A stretch of 64,000 nucleotides of DNA from UMGS1590 sp963558655 (GCA_963558655.1 CAUWHJ010000009.1:33775-97774); one strand, 5' to 3'. Counted from the first letter of the stretch, positions 51,008 to 60,138 are shown. Numbers and translations are program-made. The notes: a model not told the origin generated them from the sequence alone.

Positions 51008-52465
51008 ATGCAAAATCTATTTGATACCGATGTACAATTACAAAAAAACAAGACCTTGACAGCTGTTGCCAAGCTTGCTTTTGCCAACAAACTGGATGCT
51101 TTTAGTATAATGAACGTAAGTAAGACACTTTTCCCTGATGACAGCAAACCAACCATGCGTTGCTGTATTTACAAAGAACGTGCTATTTCTGATGAATACG
51201 TCAAACTTGCCTGCGGCGGTACTCCAGAACAAACTGCTATTGTCAATGTTATTCCTATCGCCTGTGACGAATGTCCTCTTGATGGAATGACCGTCACCGA
51301 TAACTGCCGTGGTTGCTTGGCACACCGCTGCATGAACAACTGCCCAAGAGATGCCATCACCATCGGCGCAGATCATCGTGCCACTATTGATCATACCAAA
51401 TGTATCAACTGCGGACGTTGTGCTGCCAGTTGCCCTTACAGCGCCATCGTTAAACGCACTCGACCTTGCATTGAAGCTTGCAAAGCAAAAGCACTTTCCA
51501 GCGATCCTGTCAGTGGCCGTGCACTCATCAACGAAGAAAAGTGTATCAGCTGCGGACAATGCGTTTATCAATGTCCATTCGGCGCCATTGTTGATAAAAG
51601 CTTCATCACTGATGTCATCCGGCTGATTCGCGAAAGCGAAAACAATACCAAATACCATGTTTACGCCATTGTGGCACCATCTATTGCCAGCCAATATGAC
51701 ACCCTTGATAATGTTTGTACCGAACAAGCTGTTACAGGGATTCGCAAACTCGGTTTTCATGCCGTCCTCGAAGCGGCTTGGGGCGCCGATATGGTCGCCT
51801 ACTTAGAAGCACAGGAGCTTGTTGAAAAAGGCTTCCTGACCAGTTCCTGCTGTCCTGGGTTTGTTGATTATATTCACAAAAACTATCCTGACATTGTACC
51901 TGAAATCAGCCACAACCTTAGTCCTATGGGACAGCTTGGCAAAGTACTAAAGCAAATGGATCCTGGTTGTAAAACAGTTTTCATTGGCCCATGTATTGCC
52001 AAAAAGAACGAATTGCGCCTCGTCCAAGATTATGTGGATTCCGTTCTCACCTTTGAAGAACTGCAAGCGCTCTTCAATGCTAAAGATATTGATATTGCTA
52101 CTTTAGAAGGCACCATGCTCGATAACGCCAGCTATTTTGGTCGTATTTTCGCCCGCAGCGGCGGTCTTTCCGAAGCAGTTGCTCAAGCCTTAAAAGAACA
52201 CAATATTCCATCCGACCAATTTACCGCCAACCCTATCATCTGCAATGGGCTTGCCGAATGTGACAAAGCTCTGCGCTTGCATCAACTGGGTAAACTCGAA
52301 AACAACTTCATCGAAGGTATGTGCTGCACCGGCGGCTGCATCGGCGGCCCTGCCTGCATCAACCATAGCCCAAAAGACGCCAACGAAGTCACCAAATATG
52401 GTAAAACCGCCATCGAACAAACCATCAAATCCTCAATTTCTGTTCTTGACGGCTTTGAGGATTAA
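51008..52465 (+). CDS. Monomeric [FeFe]-hydrogenase family protein
   Basis: 485 residues, resembling group B monomeric [FeFe] hydrogenases. The N-terminal half carries several 4Fe-4S clusters: CDECP, CRGCLAHRCMNNCP, CINCGRCAASCP and CISCGQCVYQCP. The H-cluster domain has L1 TSSCCPGF (about 278-285), L2 GPCIAKKNE (about 327-335) and L3 EGMCCTGGCIGGPA (about 437-450). The last Cys motifs should hold the catalytic iron site. It probably reduces protons or oxidises H2 using ferredoxin; direction is not known. No HydE/F/G maturases are in the window. Start at 51008 is set by GGAGA 7 bases upstream. The gene for a thioredoxin-like ferredoxin follows. Confidence 0.88.
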   Translation: MQNLFDTDVQLQKNKTLTAVAKLAFANKLDAFSIMNVSKTLFPDDSKPTMRCCIYKERAISDEYVKLACGGTPEQTAIVNVIPIACDECPLDGMTVTDNCRGCLAHRCMNNCPRDAITIGADHRATIDHTKCINCGRCAASCPYSAIVKRTRPCIEACKAKALSSDPVSGRALINEEKCISCGQCVYQCPFGAIVDKSFITDVIRLIRESENNTKYHVYAIVAPSIASQYDTLDNVCTEQAVTGIRKLGFHAVLEAAWGADMVAYLEAQELVEKGFLTSSCCPGFVDYIHKNYPDIVPEISHNLSPMGQLGKVLKQMDPGCKTVFIGPCIAKKNELRLVQDYVDSVLTFEELQALFNAKDIDIATLEGTMLDNASYFGRIFARSGGLSEAVAQALKEHNIPSDQFTANPIICNGLAECDKALRLHQLGKLENNFIEGMCCTGGCIGGPACINHSPKDANEVTKYGKTAIEQTIKSSISVLDGFED

Positions 52466-52509
52466 AGCACAATATATAGCGAAGAGGATAGAAGAGAGGA
52501 GAAACTATC

Positions 52510-52755
52510 ATGAAAGTTCAAGTATGTATTGGCAGTTCGTGCCACAAACGTGGCAGCTATCACATTCTCACTCGACTTAAAGAGCTTGTTATAGAAAATG
52601 GTCTGGAAGATCGCGTTACTGTCAGCAGCGCATTCTGTCTGAATCACTGCGCTGAAGGTGTTAGTGTAGCGGTTGGCGATGACATTGTTACCGGCATTGG
52701 TCAAGGTAATGTGGATCAGCTTTTCGAGCAGGTCATCAAGCCTCAGGTACAGTAA
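52510..52755 (+). CDS. Thioredoxin-like [2Fe-2S] ferredoxin (NuoE-like)
   Basis: 81 residues with the four-Cys pattern CIGSSCHKRGS and FCLNHCAEGVSV, which in this fold holds one [2Fe-2S] cluster. It resembles the C-terminal part of HydC/NuoE-type subunits but stands alone. Lies between two hydrogenase-family genes and probably carries electrons for one of them. A terminator follows. Confidence 0.85.
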   Translation: MKVQVCIGSSCHKRGSYHILTRLKELVIENGLEDRVTVSSAFCLNHCAEGVSVAVGDDIVTGIGQGNVDQLFEQVIKPQVQ

Positions 52756-52763
52756 GCACTACA

Positions 52764-52789
52764 ACCGCTCACGATTTTTCGCGAGCGGT
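52764..52789 (+). terminator. Terminator after the ferredoxin gene
   Basis: ACCGCTC (52764-52770) pairs with GAGCGGT (52783-52789), followed by ATTTTTC. It may separate the catalytic hydrogenase unit from the sensory unit downstream. Confidence 0.7.
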
Positions 52790-52853
52790 ATTTTTCTAGC
52801 AACAAAAACACGATTTATACGATGATACTATGACGATGAAAGGAACCACGCCC

Positions 52854-54539
52854 ATGAGCATTCTCGAATTCAAAAAGGTAAACTGTAAAGATTGCTATAA
52901 ATGTGTGCGCTACTGTCCAGTAAAATCCATCCGTGTCAAGGATCACGCTGCTTCCATTTTATCTGGTGAATGTATTCTCTGCGGTAATTGTACGATTGTT
53001 TGCCCTCAACACGCTAAAGAAGACATCAACGATGTCCCTATGATTAAAGTGCTTTTGGAGCAACATGAAACTGTTATGGCGATTGTTGCACCAAGTTTTT
53101 CTGCATATTTTAATACGTCCTTCGATGCCATGCGTAATGCCTTGAAAAAGCTCGGCTTTGCCGATGTGTTTGAGGTTGCTGAAGGGGCGCATCTTGTAAA
53201 AAGTGCTTACGAGCGCATCGTTGCTGAAAATCCTAATCAAACATGGATTACGTCCTGTTGCACCAGTGTTAATTACTACATCAAACGCCATCGACCAGAA
53301 GCCGCTAAATATTTATTACCGGTCTTAACACCAATGACAGCTCTTGCCCGCCTTCTACGCAAGCGTTATCCAGACGCTAAATTTGTCTTTATTGGTCCTT
53401 GCCTCTCAAAAAAAGGAGAGGCCTTTGAAAACGGCAGTAATGTGTCTGCGGTACTGCTCTTTGAAGAGTTAGAAGAGTGGCTTGCTGAAAACAATATTGT
53501 TATTCGTGAGGACGAACATTTCAAAAATACACCTCGTCTGAGCCGTCTTTTCCCAATGAGCGGCGGCATCCTCGCCACCATGAAACAACAACCTGACATC
53601 AATTACCTGCCTATCAGCGGGTTCGATGGCGTCAAGCAAACCATTGATGATATTTTGGCAGGAAAACTCCCACGCTGTTTTATCGAAATGAATTTTTGTA
53701 AAGGTGGCTGTGTGGGCGGACCTTCTTTTCGCCGTAAAGAGATGGGTACATTGCGCGGTGCTGTAAAAACACGCCAGGCTGCAGGTACGACCAACTACCA
53801 AGAGGATTACTGCATCACGGAACCTCCCGACATCTCTACAACCTTTCAAACAAAGCGCGTTTTTCGTCTTGAACCAACAAAGGCGCAAATTGAGGCAGTT
53901 TTACGTCAGATGGATAAATTTTCACCGGAAGATGAGCTAAATTGTGGTATGTGCGGCTATTCTACCTGCCGTGAAAAAGCACGTGCTGTATTGCATGGAA
54001 AAGCAGAAATTGATATGTGTATGCCTTACATTCGTAAACGTGCTGAAAATTACACCGGCAAAATTATTGACAGTATGCCAAACGGTATTCTCTGTGTAGA
54101 TATGTCCTTAAATATTTCACAAATCAACCCTGCCGCCTGCGCGCTCTTTGGCGTCGATGCAGCAAGTTTGATCGGCATTCCTGTCTCTACTATTTTAGAT
54201 GAATCCGATTTTATCAATTTACTTTCCTCTGGAGAAGAAACTGCAAGCAAAAGCATCTATTTGCCGGATTTTGGCCTTTATCTTGATGAAACGCTGCAAC
54301 TCAATCAAGAGGGTGGTTTTGTGATTTGTATCTTAAAAAATATCACCGATGAAAAAACACGTCAGCGTCGGCTTTTACAAAAGCGTCAACAAACCGCTGC
54401 CATCGCTGATGAAATTGTAGAAAAGCAGCTGCGTATGGTTCATGAAATCGCTTCGTTGCTCGGCGAAACTGCCTCAGAAACCAAAATTGCTATCAATGAT
54501 CTCAAGGAATCGGTTATGCTGGAGGACGATAATGGCTAA
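52854..54539 (+). CDS. Sensory [FeFe]-hydrogenase-like protein with PAS domain (HydS-like)
   Basis: 561 residues. N-terminal 2[4Fe-4S] ferredoxin domain (CKDCYKCVRYCP, CILCGNCTIVCP), then an H-cluster domain with L1 TSCCTSV (Pro replaced by Thr), L2 GPCLSKKGE and L3 MNFCKGGCVGGPS. A further CGMCGYSTCREKA cluster (about 364-376) precedes a PAS domain (about 400-500) with GILCVDMSLNISQINPAACALFG, then a coiled coil. This is the layout of group C/D sensory hydrogenases, thought to report H2 or redox state. The downstream phosphatase is the likely output. Start at 52854 has AAAGGAA upstream. The stop overlaps the phosphatase start by 8 bases. Confidence 0.88.
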   Translation: MSILEFKKVNCKDCYKCVRYCPVKSIRVKDHAASILSGECILCGNCTIVCPQHAKEDINDVPMIKVLLEQHETVMAIVAPSFSAYFNTSFDAMRNALKKLGFADVFEVAEGAHLVKSAYERIVAENPNQTWITSCCTSVNYYIKRHRPEAAKYLLPVLTPMTALARLLRKRYPDAKFVFIGPCLSKKGEAFENGSNVSAVLLFEELEEWLAENNIVIREDEHFKNTPRLSRLFPMSGGILATMKQQPDINYLPISGFDGVKQTIDDILAGKLPRCFIEMNFCKGGCVGGPSFRRKEMGTLRGAVKTRQAAGTTNYQEDYCITEPPDISTTFQTKRVFRLEPTKAQIEAVLRQMDKFSPEDELNCGMCGYSTCREKARAVLHGKAEIDMCMPYIRKRAENYTGKIIDSMPNGILCVDMSLNISQINPAACALFGVDAASLIGIPVSTILDESDFINLLSSGEETASKSIYLPDFGLYLDETLQLNQEGGFVICILKNITDEKTRQRRLLQKRQQTAAIADEIVEKQLRMVHEIASLLGETASETKIAINDLKESVMLEDDNG

Positions 54540-55701
54540 AGCAATGCAACGTGATATTTTTTTAGACCGCGCCCTCATCACTCACAATCACGATGGTGAG
54601 GGGATTTGCGGCGACTATTTCGCTGCCTTTGGCGGGAACACCTATCCTGTTATGGTACTCTCTGATGGGATGGGCAGTGGCGTTAAAGCCAACATTATGT
54701 CTACCATCACTTCCACCATTCTTGGACGTCTCATGGAGCATGGCATTCCCTTGGCCGAATGTGTAGATACCATCGCTGCCTCTCTTCCACTTTGCAAAGA
54801 ACGCGGTATGGCCTATGCAACCTTCACCGCTGCACAAATCCAGGAAGATCAGTTGTTTCTAGTAGAATATGGCAATCCTTCCTGTATTTTGCTGCGCGAT
54901 GGACACCCTCTACCATCTCAATGTCAAGTACGCTTCGTGGGTGATAAAGAGATTCACGAACGCACCATTCGTATCCAGCCAGGTGATGTTCTACTTATGA
55001 TGAGTGACGGTGTTACCCATGCTGGCATTGGTATCAGCAGAATTGATGGCTGGTCGGTCGAAGAAATCGGTGAATTTCTGACCAGCATTGATCCAAGCAA
55101 TCACTGTGCAGCCATCACTGCGGCACGTCTTGATGAACATTGCAACGAAATGTCGGGAGGCCATTTTGGCGATGACCGCACTATTGCCATCATGCGTTTT
55201 TGCAACCATAGCACCGCCAATGTTGTCATGGGACCACCTGCACGTGGCCACGATGAACACGCAGCTTTACGGCTCTTTTTCGCCAAACGTGGCAAACACA
55301 TTGTTTGCGGTGGCACCACCAGCCAAATTGTGGCACGCTATTTAGACAAACCGCTCGAACTTTTGCAAGGCACCGGCGATGCTGAAGTGCCCGATATGGG
55401 CTACATTGATGGTGTTGACTTAACCACAGAAGGCATCATCACGCTACAAGCCACCCTTGCATTACGAGAAAAAATCGAACATGATCCCCTGCTTGTTCTC
55501 AAGCTGGGCAACCGCCCAGATGAGCTGCTCTATCGTGCCTTATTTATGGAGAGTACCAATATCAATATCTTCTTTGGCACTGCTTTCAATGAAGCACATA
55601 GCGGCACCAACATTGCCTTCGACCACAAAATTACCGCCATTAAAACACTATGCAGCAAGCTCGAAGAAGCAGGCAAAAGAACCAATATCCAATATTACTA
55701 A
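54532..55701 (+). CDS. SpoIIE/PP2C-type serine phosphatase with C-terminal extension
   Basis: 389 residues. The N-terminal domain (about 1-215) has GEGICGDYFAAFGGNTYPVMVLSDGMGSGVKAN, DVLLMMSDGVTHAGIG and GGHFGDDRTIAIMRF, the metal-binding Asp motifs of PPM/SpoIIE phosphatases. The C-terminal part (about 225-389) contains VCGGTTSQIVARYL and DMGYIDGVDLTTEGIITLQ and has no familiar domain name; similar extensions occur next to sensory hydrogenases. ATG overlaps the sensory gene by 8 bases with GGAGG upstream, so the two are coupled. Likely dephosphorylates a partner in response to H2 or redox signals. Confidence 0.85.
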   Translation: MAKAMQRDIFLDRALITHNHDGEGICGDYFAAFGGNTYPVMVLSDGMGSGVKANIMSTITSTILGRLMEHGIPLAECVDTIAASLPLCKERGMAYATFTAAQIQEDQLFLVEYGNPSCILLRDGHPLPSQCQVRFVGDKEIHERTIRIQPGDVLLMMSDGVTHAGIGISRIDGWSVEEIGEFLTSIDPSNHCAAITAARLDEHCNEMSGGHFGDDRTIAIMRFCNHSTANVVMGPPARGHDEHAALRLFFAKRGKHIVCGGTTSQIVARYLDKPLELLQGTGDAEVPDMGYIDGVDLTTEGIITLQATLALREKIEHDPLLVLKLGNRPDELLYRALFMESTNINIFFGTAFNEAHSGTNIAFDHKITAIKTLCSKLEEAGKRTNIQYY

Positions 55702-55710
55702 CCAACAAAC

Positions 55711-55760
55711 AAAACAGCCGCAAGCGTCAACAACGAAGTTTGAACGCTTGTGGCTGTTTT
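55711..55760. terminator. Bidirectional terminator between the phosphatase and yolD-type genes
   Basis: 17-bp stem (55711-55727 with 55744-55760) with one G-T pair, T-rich after it on the plus strand, and convergent genes on either side. Confidence 0.8.
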
Positions 55761-56180
55761 TTACTGATGTATATTTACACGAATCATATTATCAATAGGT
55801 AGAATCTTTCCCTGTTCCATTTCAACGGTACGCGTATAGGCGTCAATTTTTTTGAGCCGCCCAACCGCCAACTCAAGCCAACCAGTTTTTCCCGTCTCAT
55901 CAGGCAAAAAATAAGAAATGGTACAGATGATGCCTTCACTGATATGTTGTGCGGCATACATCAGGCTGTCGTTTATCTCTGCTTTTTCTTCTTCCAACAG
56001 CTCTGGCCGGGTTATACGCTCATGCTCCGCCTCTTGCAGTATGTCATTATACCCCTCTAACGCTGCAAATGGACTGAATTGCGCCGCCCGATCATGCGCT
56101 GACATTTTAGGAAACTGTTTCGATTCGGGCCGCTGTAAATAAATGATGTCCTCATAACAAGAGGTTTGTTGATGCTTCAA
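55761..56180 (-). CDS. YolD-like protein
   Basis: 139 residues with the YolD-type opening YLQRPESKQFPKMSAHDRAAQFSPFAALEGY (as overlapping short motifs: MSAHDRAAQFSPFAAL) and a C-terminal beta-rich region around WLELAVGRLKKIDAYTRTVEM. YolD proteins are encoded next to UmuC-like polymerases in Bacillota and plasmids and may be functional partners. Starts with TTG at 56180, behind GGGGTGACAGCG; its stop borders the terminator. Follows the polymerase by 15 bases. Confidence 0.85.
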   Translation of the reverse strand: MKHQQTSCYEDIIYLQRPESKQFPKMSAHDRAAQFSPFAALEGYNDILQEAEHERITRPELLEEEKAEINDSLMYAAQHISEGIICTISYFLPDETGKTGWLELAVGRLKKIDAYTRTVEMEQGKILPIDNMIRVNIHQ

Positions 56181-56195
56181 ACGCTGTCACCCCTT

Positions 56196-57704
56196 TCACG
56201 CTTTATGACCGCCAATTTGTGCATTTCGCTCTTTGGCGGTAGCCCCTTCCTCAAGATTGACCCCTTTCAAGATAGCATTGCGCCCAAATTTTTTCTTTAT
56301 ATCTAGTACCGTTTGTTGAACCTTCTTTTCTCTATCATCATCTTCTCTAGGTTCTAATCCATCATCTACAAACAATAGTTGCTGAATAGGCGCACCATTT
56401 GCTTGATATGTGTTTTCTTTCTGCACCCTATTGGCTATTAATGTTAAACGCCTCACAAATAGATTTTTTGCAACAATACGATCATACAGTGCCAAAACCG
56501 CATCGGTTAAAATTTTCGCTGAAGATGTGGCTGTCGCAAGATTCGCCGTTCCATGTGCCTGCTTTGGAATTTTCCTTCCGTAACGATCAACACTGACGTC
56601 ACCTTTGTAAGTTGCTTGTTGCCCATCATCACGGATATTGCTTTTATCATATCCCACTGTCAGCACCAGTTGAGCCGTCACCAATTTTTTATCCACCAAT
56701 TCAAGCGCCAAGGCATCCATCATTTCCCAAACCACCAAACGTGCTTTTTGGGCAGAATAAGGCTCGGACAACACTTGTCCTGAACACAAGCTATTATTTT
56801 TCGGCTGATAGGCTTTAATATCTGCAATGGTACAGGGCTCCTCTCCCCATGCATGGTCAATTAAAAGTTCTGCATTGACACCAAACAACTTATGAAGCAA
56901 AGCTTCATTATAATAAGCCTCCGGTGCGCCCAATGAACAGCGTGCCACATCACCCATTGTCATGAGACCATGACGTTCGAGTTTTTCAGCCGTTCCTTTT
57001 CCCACACGCCAAAAATCAGTCAAAGGTCGATGCGACCAAAATTTCTTTCGATACGTCAACTTATCCAACTCAGCAATACGCACACCGTCCTCATCGGCCG
57101 GAATATGTTTTGCATCAATATCTAACGCTACCTTGCAAAGATATAAATTACTTCCGATGCCAGCAGTCGCCGTTATGCCTGTGGTATGAAGAACATCTAA
57201 AATCATTGTTTTCGCCAATTCTTTAGCGGTTAATTGATAGGTGTGGAGGTAAGGCGTTGCGTCAATAAATACCTCATCGACAGAATAAATGTGAATGTCT
57301 TGTGGGGCAACATATTTGAGATAAATGGCATGAATTTTTTTGCTTATTTCCATATAATAAGCCATCTGAGGGGCTGCAACAATATAATCTACCGCCAAGG
57401 CCGGGTTCTTTACGAGATCTTCTTGGCGAAACGATGAGCCCTGCAAATGTCGTTTCGGCGCCTGCATTTTACGTTGTGCATTCACCTTTTCAATGGTCTG
57501 CACCACTTCAAAAAGGCGCGGTCTTCCCGGTATGCCATACGTCTTTAATGCCGGGGACACTGCCAGACAAATCGTTTTCTCGGTGCGGCTGGCATCAGCA
57601 ACCACCAAATTGGTTGTCATTGGTTCTAGGCCGCGCAATATACATTCTACCGATGCGTAAAATGCTTTCAAATCAATAGCGATATAGGTTCGCTCTGCCA
57701 TCAT
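56196..57704 (-). CDS. Y-family DNA polymerase (UmuC/UvrX-like)
   Basis: Translesion polymerase of 502 residues. Catalytic motifs IAIDLKAFYASVECILRG (first acidic Asp) and IYSVDEVFIDATPYL (SxDE), the helix-hairpin-helix region RVGKGTAEKLERHGLMTMGDVARCSL, and a little-finger domain from about 330. It is closer to the UvrX/plasmid UmuC branch than to DinB, given YolD next to it. ATG at 57704 has GGAGG 7 bases upstream. A LexA-type box was looked for upstream and not found. Confidence 0.9.
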   Translation of the reverse strand: MMAERTYIAIDLKAFYASVECILRGLEPMTTNLVVADASRTEKTICLAVSPALKTYGIPGRPRLFEVVQTIEKVNAQRKMQAPKRHLQGSSFRQEDLVKNPALAVDYIVAAPQMAYYMEISKKIHAIYLKYVAPQDIHIYSVDEVFIDATPYLHTYQLTAKELAKTMILDVLHTTGITATAGIGSNLYLCKVALDIDAKHIPADEDGVRIAELDKLTYRKKFWSHRPLTDFWRVGKGTAEKLERHGLMTMGDVARCSLGAPEAYYNEALLHKLFGVNAELLIDHAWGEEPCTIADIKAYQPKNNSLCSGQVLSEPYSAQKARLVVWEMMDALALELVDKKLVTAQLVLTVGYDKSNIRDDGQQATYKGDVSVDRYGRKIPKQAHGTANLATATSSAKILTDAVLALYDRIVAKNLFVRRLTLIANRVQKENTYQANGAPIQQLLFVDDGLEPREDDDREKKVQQTVLDIKKKFGRNAILKGVNLEEGATAKERNAQIGGHKA

Positions 57705-57729
57705 TGTTACACCTCCCCATCTTATTTTT

Positions 57730-57758
57730 ATTATAAGATAAGGACAAACAAAAAACAA
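57730..57758 (-). promoter_or_regulatory. Candidate promoter of the polymerase-YolD operon
   Basis: Minus strand TTGTTT (57758-57753), 17-base spacer, TATAAT (57735-57730), 26 bases before the polymerase start. It overlaps the preceding terminator stem. Confidence 0.5.
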
Positions 57759-57803
57759 AGCAAAAGACAGGCACTCATGCTGCGTACCCATCTTTTGCTT
57801 TGT
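57755..57803 (-). terminator. Terminator of the sulfotransferase-like gene
   Basis: Perfect 13-bp stem ACAAAGCAAAAGA / TCTTTTGCTTTGT and then a T run on the minus strand (GTTTTTTG), 8 bases after the stop codon. Its left arm overlaps the polymerase promoter candidate. Confidence 0.8.
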
Positions 57804-57810
57804 AGTTCAA

Positions 57811-59235
57811 TTAGTCTTCTTCAATCGTCAAGCAGAAACCACTGACATCTCCGTAACCTTCTGTGCCTTCCACAGTGGTGAAACGACGGAATTCTTTGCT
57901 CTTGGCTCCTGGAAGGCGATAGTCTTCAATCGCAATCGGTGCAATGGCAACTTCTTCTGGTTTCTCAACCTGTGGTACATAATCGTATGGATAACGATAA
58001 GCACGATACACCATATTTGTTGTGATATGTTCACCAAAGTATGGGCTGATGTATTCCCAAACAATTTCATGGTCTGCCGTAATTTCTAACAAGCGGCCAT
58101 CTTCACCCTGGGTGATAAGGGTATTGCCATTTGGCAAACGCTGTGCACTGGAAATATAGCAGCTGTAAAAATGGTCAGCAATAAATGGCTGCATATAACC
58201 GAGATCCATCGGGCGGCATTGCCATACAATTTCCATAGTTACAGGGTCGATTTCAAGAATACGTGAATAGTCACGATGTGCATTATTAACACCTGTTGGC
58301 GACACTGGATTTGGCGCACCGTAACCGGCCCAACCACCATTATCATAAATCAGGATATTACCTTCGCCAGGCAGCCCCTTTGGAATCATGTGGGCATGAT
58401 GTTGGCCGATAATTTGACCAATCTCAGCAGCTTTCCCTGTGCTATAATCTGGACCAAGTTTCCAAACCAATTTACCAGTCTTTTTATCAAGAATGGCAAT
58501 GATATTGGTCTGTCGACCATCAAAGATAATGTTATCTGGATGGAAGCGTTCATCTCCTGCATCATACCATTTGTTTGGTCCGAGCACGCTCATACAGTTG
58601 ATGTGCATCCAATCGCCAAGACCATTTTTCACAAGATTTGGATTGCGAGCGATGGCATTTTTGGCGGCTTCGTCAAAGCCAAGTTCGTCAAAATGGTCAT
58701 GAATGCACCATTCCCACACGATGTTGCCTTCCCAGTCAACTTCAATCATGCGATCGCTAATCAGTTGGTGCAGAGAAATTTCCGGCACAATCACATCGGT
58801 ATGCGTCAAAATCAACGTGTTGCCGCTATCAATCTTTGCATCCATGCCTGGCACATAATAACCAACCGGATTACCTTCGCGCTGATAATCATGATGTTGA
58901 CGCGCCATCCATTCCGGTTCATGGTCTGGGTCTTCAATATATTGGTTTTTCTTAAATTCCCAGCGAATTTTACCATTCCAGTCAACCTGCACAAGATCTT
59001 TGTAATCTTGCCAACCATACGTGCTATTGCGTTGACCGCGGCAACCAAACACATCACCATTTGGTAATAATTTGTTTGGAAAACCTTCTAAGTTATGCCA
59101 ATGGTTCACAACGCCGCCATTCATATCAATCAGCGTTGCACCATGCTCATTGGCTTGAAAAAGCGTGTAACCATTGAAACATTTTTCTGGTTTGTAAATA
59201 ATTGTTCCTGTTGGGTGAATTGATGGTGTACCCAT
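57811..59235 (-). CDS. Arylsulfate sulfotransferase-like beta-propeller protein
   Basis: 474 residues of the ASST (arylsulfotransferase) fold: repeated beta-propeller blades with GYTLFQANEHGATLIDMNGGVVNHW, RMIEVDWEGNIVWEWCIHDHFDELG, and NTLITQGEDGRLLEITADHEIVWEY. Histidines in RQHHDY, IGQHHAHMIP and DWMHINC are candidates for the catalytic and substrate sites. Classical bacterial ASST is periplasmic and moves sulfate between phenols. This protein has no signal peptide, so it should act in the cytoplasm. Substrate unknown. AGGAGG precedes the ATG; single gene. Confidence 0.8.
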   Translation of the reverse strand: MGTPSIHPTGTIIYKPEKCFNGYTLFQANEHGATLIDMNGGVVNHWHNLEGFPNKLLPNGDVFGCRGQRNSTYGWQDYKDLVQVDWNGKIRWEFKKNQYIEDPDHEPEWMARQHHDYQREGNPVGYYVPGMDAKIDSGNTLILTHTDVIVPEISLHQLISDRMIEVDWEGNIVWEWCIHDHFDELGFDEAAKNAIARNPNLVKNGLGDWMHINCMSVLGPNKWYDAGDERFHPDNIIFDGRQTNIIAILDKKTGKLVWKLGPDYSTGKAAEIGQIIGQHHAHMIPKGLPGEGNILIYDNGGWAGYGAPNPVSPTGVNNAHRDYSRILEIDPVTMEIVWQCRPMDLGYMQPFIADHFYSCYISSAQRLPNGNTLITQGEDGRLLEITADHEIVWEYISPYFGEHITTNMVYRAYRYPYDYVPQVEKPEEVAIAPIAIEDYRLPGAKSKEFRRFTTVEGTEGYGDVSGFCLTIEED

Positions 59236-59370
59236 AATAATTCCTCCTTTACAAAAATCATCATGTAGTATTGCATATATGCAAGAAATTGCACAAAAAC
59301 AGATTTTCTTTCAAAATTATTAACAATCTTTGCTAACTATTCCCATCTGAGCAAGTATCAAAAAGCATCT

Positions 59371-59389
59371 GGCACAATGATGTTGTGCC
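59371..59389 (-). terminator. Terminator of the HD-domain gene
   Basis: GGCACAA (59371-59377) pairs with TTGTGCC (59383-59389) and the minus strand continues to a T run a few bases later (AGATGCTTTTT). Confidence 0.6.
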
Positions 59390-59397
59390 CATTCTTT

Positions 59398-59994
59398 TTA
59401 GGCACGTTCTACCAGTAATGGCAATTCTTCGCGCACACTCGCTTCACAGTCTCGCATAGCAAGAATGGTTTTCTCAAACAGCTCTTTAAGCTCCCAGCCA
59501 AGATTTTCCGCACCTTGACGGATGACATCGCGTGAGCAACCGGCTGCAAAATGCTTGTCCTTAAATTTCCGTTTAACACTGTCCGCTTCCATATCCATCA
59601 CGCTTTTTGATGGGCGTACCGGCGCACCAGCATTGATAAGACCCGTCAATTCATCAACAGCAAAAAGCACTTTTTCCATCTCATGCTCCGGCTTCACATC
59701 ACTACAAAGACCATAACCGTGACTGCACACCGCGTGTGTCAAGTCATCGCCAGCTTGAATCTCAGCAAGCAGTTCAGGCGCTTTTTGACAATGTTCGTCG
59801 GGATACATTTCAAAATCCACATCGTGCAAAAGTCCTGCCAGCCGCCAAAAATCTTCTTCAGCACCATAACCCAAGGTACGTGCATACCAGCCCATAACAC
59901 CTTCAACAGTCAATGCGTGCTCAAGATGAAAACGATCTTTGTTATATTTCAGCAATAAATTCAACGCATCTTCTCTGGTAATCAGTGTTGTCAT
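59398..59994 (-). CDS. HD-domain phosphohydrolase
   Basis: 198 residues with the HD superfamily pattern: DRFHLEHALTVEGVMGWYAR, the HD pair in LAGLLHDVDFEMYPDEH and AVCSHGYG, and FAVDELTGLINAG. These residues bind a metal ion. Members hydrolyse phosphate esters or nucleotides; the substrate cannot be predicted. Start at 59994 has GGAGG 8 bases before it; the M at 60000 is too close to the site. Single gene divergent from the ABC-F unit. Confidence 0.82.
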   Translation of the reverse strand: MTTLITREDALNLLLKYNKDRFHLEHALTVEGVMGWYARTLGYGAEEDFWRLAGLLHDVDFEMYPDEHCQKAPELLAEIQAGDDLTHAVCSHGYGLCSDVKPEHEMEKVLFAVDELTGLINAGAPVRPSKSVMDMEADSVKRKFKDKHFAAGCSRDVIRQGAENLGWELKELFEKTILAMRDCEASVREELPLLVERA

Positions 59995-60054
59995 CAGCAT
60001 TTCCTCCTCTACTATGTCTTAGTGTACGCGCCAATAGCACATTCTGTCAATGTC

Positions 60055-60083
60055 TTGCATCAAAATACAGTTTGTGCTATGCT
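60055..60083 (+). promoter_or_regulatory. Promoter of the ABC-F gene leader
   Basis: TTGCAT (60055-60060), 17-base spacer, TATGCT (60078-60083), about 30 bases before the first leader ORF. The RNA would begin near 60090 and reach the ABC-F start 330 bases later. Confidence 0.65.
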
Positions 60084-60114
60084 AAAGATGTTCATCATGA
60101 AAAGGAGTGACACT

Positions 60115-60138
60115 ATGTTTTTCTATTCTTGCAAGTAA
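60115..60138 (+). CDS. Leader peptide 1 of the ABC-F gene (MFFYSCK)
   Basis: Seven codons and a stop, ATG TTT TTC TAT TCT TGC AAG TAA, with AAAGGAG 7 bases upstream. The codons for Tyr, Ser and Cys form one arm of a 12-bp stem with 60179-60190. Short leader ORFs of this kind precede antibiotic-induced ABC-F and methyltransferase genes, where ribosome stalling changes RNA folding. Confidence 0.65.
   Translation: MFFYSCK

Noticed and set aside
57705..57800. LexA box in front of the Y-family polymerase
   Set aside because: No CGAAC-type dyad was found in the promoter region, so SOS control is not supported by the sequence.
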